Below are positions 62,055 to 64,000 of a DNA stretch of 64,000 bases, piece after piece; position 1 is the first letter of the stretch, and each line of letters begins with the position of its first letter. Source of the DNA: Paracoccus fistulariae (GTDB lineage: Bacteria > Pseudomonadota > Alphaproteobacteria > Rhodobacterales > Rhodobacteraceae). The DNA lies in assembly GCF_028553785.1 (NCBI RefSeq), contig NZ_CP067136.1, positions 1,701,001 to 1,765,000 of the forward strand. Reading direction: 5' to 3'. A program made the translations under genes and the position numbers. The notes beneath the pieces were generated by a model. It was not told the origin of the DNA, made no database searches, and was given only the letters and a program-made list of their open reading frames with translations.

Positions 62055-62072
62055 GTTGAGTAGGTGTTGAGT
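62055..62072. repeat. Paired integrase arm-like repeat, right end of prophage 2
   Basis: GTTGAGT at 62055 and 62066 (11-bp spacing), 86 bp from the tRNA-fMet 3' end. The same pair, with one base changed between the two units, is at 20626-20643. Confidence 0.5.
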
Positions 62073-62140
62073 CGCCGGCTTGGTATTATGATACCACACA
62101 GCCAAGTGTGGCGTAACGCGCTGTTATATCGGGAGATTTT

Positions 62141-62217
<77 letters not shown>

Positions 62218-62287
62218 CCGATTGCGCTGATCTTTGTTTTGATTGCGCGTATTTTCATCGTATCAGAGATTTCGCTTCTTTCCAGGT

Positions 62288-62402
62288 CTGGCGGTGACCT
62301 ACTCTCCCACGTCTTAAGACGCAGTACCATCGGCGCAGCGGCACTTAACGGCCGAGTTCGGGATGGGATCGGGTGTTTTGCTCGCGCTAGGGCCACCAGA
62401 CC
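62288..62402 (-). rRNA. rrf: 5S ribosomal RNA
   Basis: On the minus strand the sequence begins with TCTGGTGGCC and contains ACACCCGATCCCATCCCGAA and GGGAGAGTAGGTC, as 5S rRNA does. Ends are approximate to a few bases. Confidence 0.9.
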
Positions 62403-62482
62403 AGGAAAGAAGCGATCAGCGTTGCTGCATGTGCAGTTTGTTGTCCAAGGATGCTTTTGGAAGCGACAGTCTGTCTTCTTCC

Positions 62483-64000
<1,518 letters not shown>

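Noticed and set aside
59949..62133. TTATATCGGG at both sides of the Tat-exported pair as an insertion repeat
   Set aside because: A 10-bp match in AT-rich DNA without further similarity may be chance; positions (59949 and 62124) are not clean cargo borders.

Overview
The window looks like chromosome from an alphaproteobacterium of the Rhodobacteraceae (Paracoccus/Rhodobacter-like). It is high-GC. The right edge holds the end of an rRNA operon in the order typical of that family, 23S-5S-tRNA-fMet on the minus strand. Almost everything else is two related lambda-like siphoprophages lying head to tail. Their distal tail modules match genes 12-15 of the Rhodobacter gene transfer agent (DUF2460, DUF2163, NlpC/P60, giant hub protein).

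Layout. 1-14962: late half of prophage 1 (its left end is outside the window): head-tail connectors, tail tube, tail chaperone with a -1 frameshift, tape measure, distal tail, lysis and spanins. 14972-20315: accessory genes of prophage 1, namely a SRAP protein and a three-gene group headed by a GHKL ATPase with a possible C-terminal nuclease, a candidate undescribed defence system. 20354-20643: a junction with the 3' part of a tRNA-fMet and paired repeats that look like integrase arm sites. 20793-27034: a type I restriction-modification operon with an extra small nuclease-like gene. 27060-28034: a second SRAP gene. 28241-35559: integrase, a subtilase with Thr in place of the catalytic Ser, an excisionase-like protein, an initiator-like protein with a likely origin inside its gene, and a ParB-methyltransferase. 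35668-36765: an Mrr-type nuclease. 36850-57741: a complete head, tail and lysis region. 57826-62042: cargo, made of a membrane protein/lipoprotein pair, a spanin-gene fragment and a Tat-exported protein with a helical partner. 62055-62217: arm-like repeats and the intact tRNA-fMet. 62288-64000: 5S and partial 23S rRNA.

Interpretation. The tRNA fragment at 20439-20483 and the intact tRNA-fMet at 62141-62217 share a 17-bp core and the acceptor end, so prophage 2 plausibly occupies about 20484-62168 (about 41.7 kb) and prophage 1 ends at the fragment. Paired 11-bp-spaced repeats sit 85 and 86 bp from the two tRNA 3' ends, which supports successive integrations at one tRNA gene. Cargo lies in the slots next to the attachment sites and at a few points inside the operons. 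The two tail modules are collinear, so cargo insertions can be read directly by comparing them: a gene of unknown function and a secreted nuclease in prophage 1 are absent from prophage 2.

All family calls come from motifs and gene order read by eye; no database search was possible.
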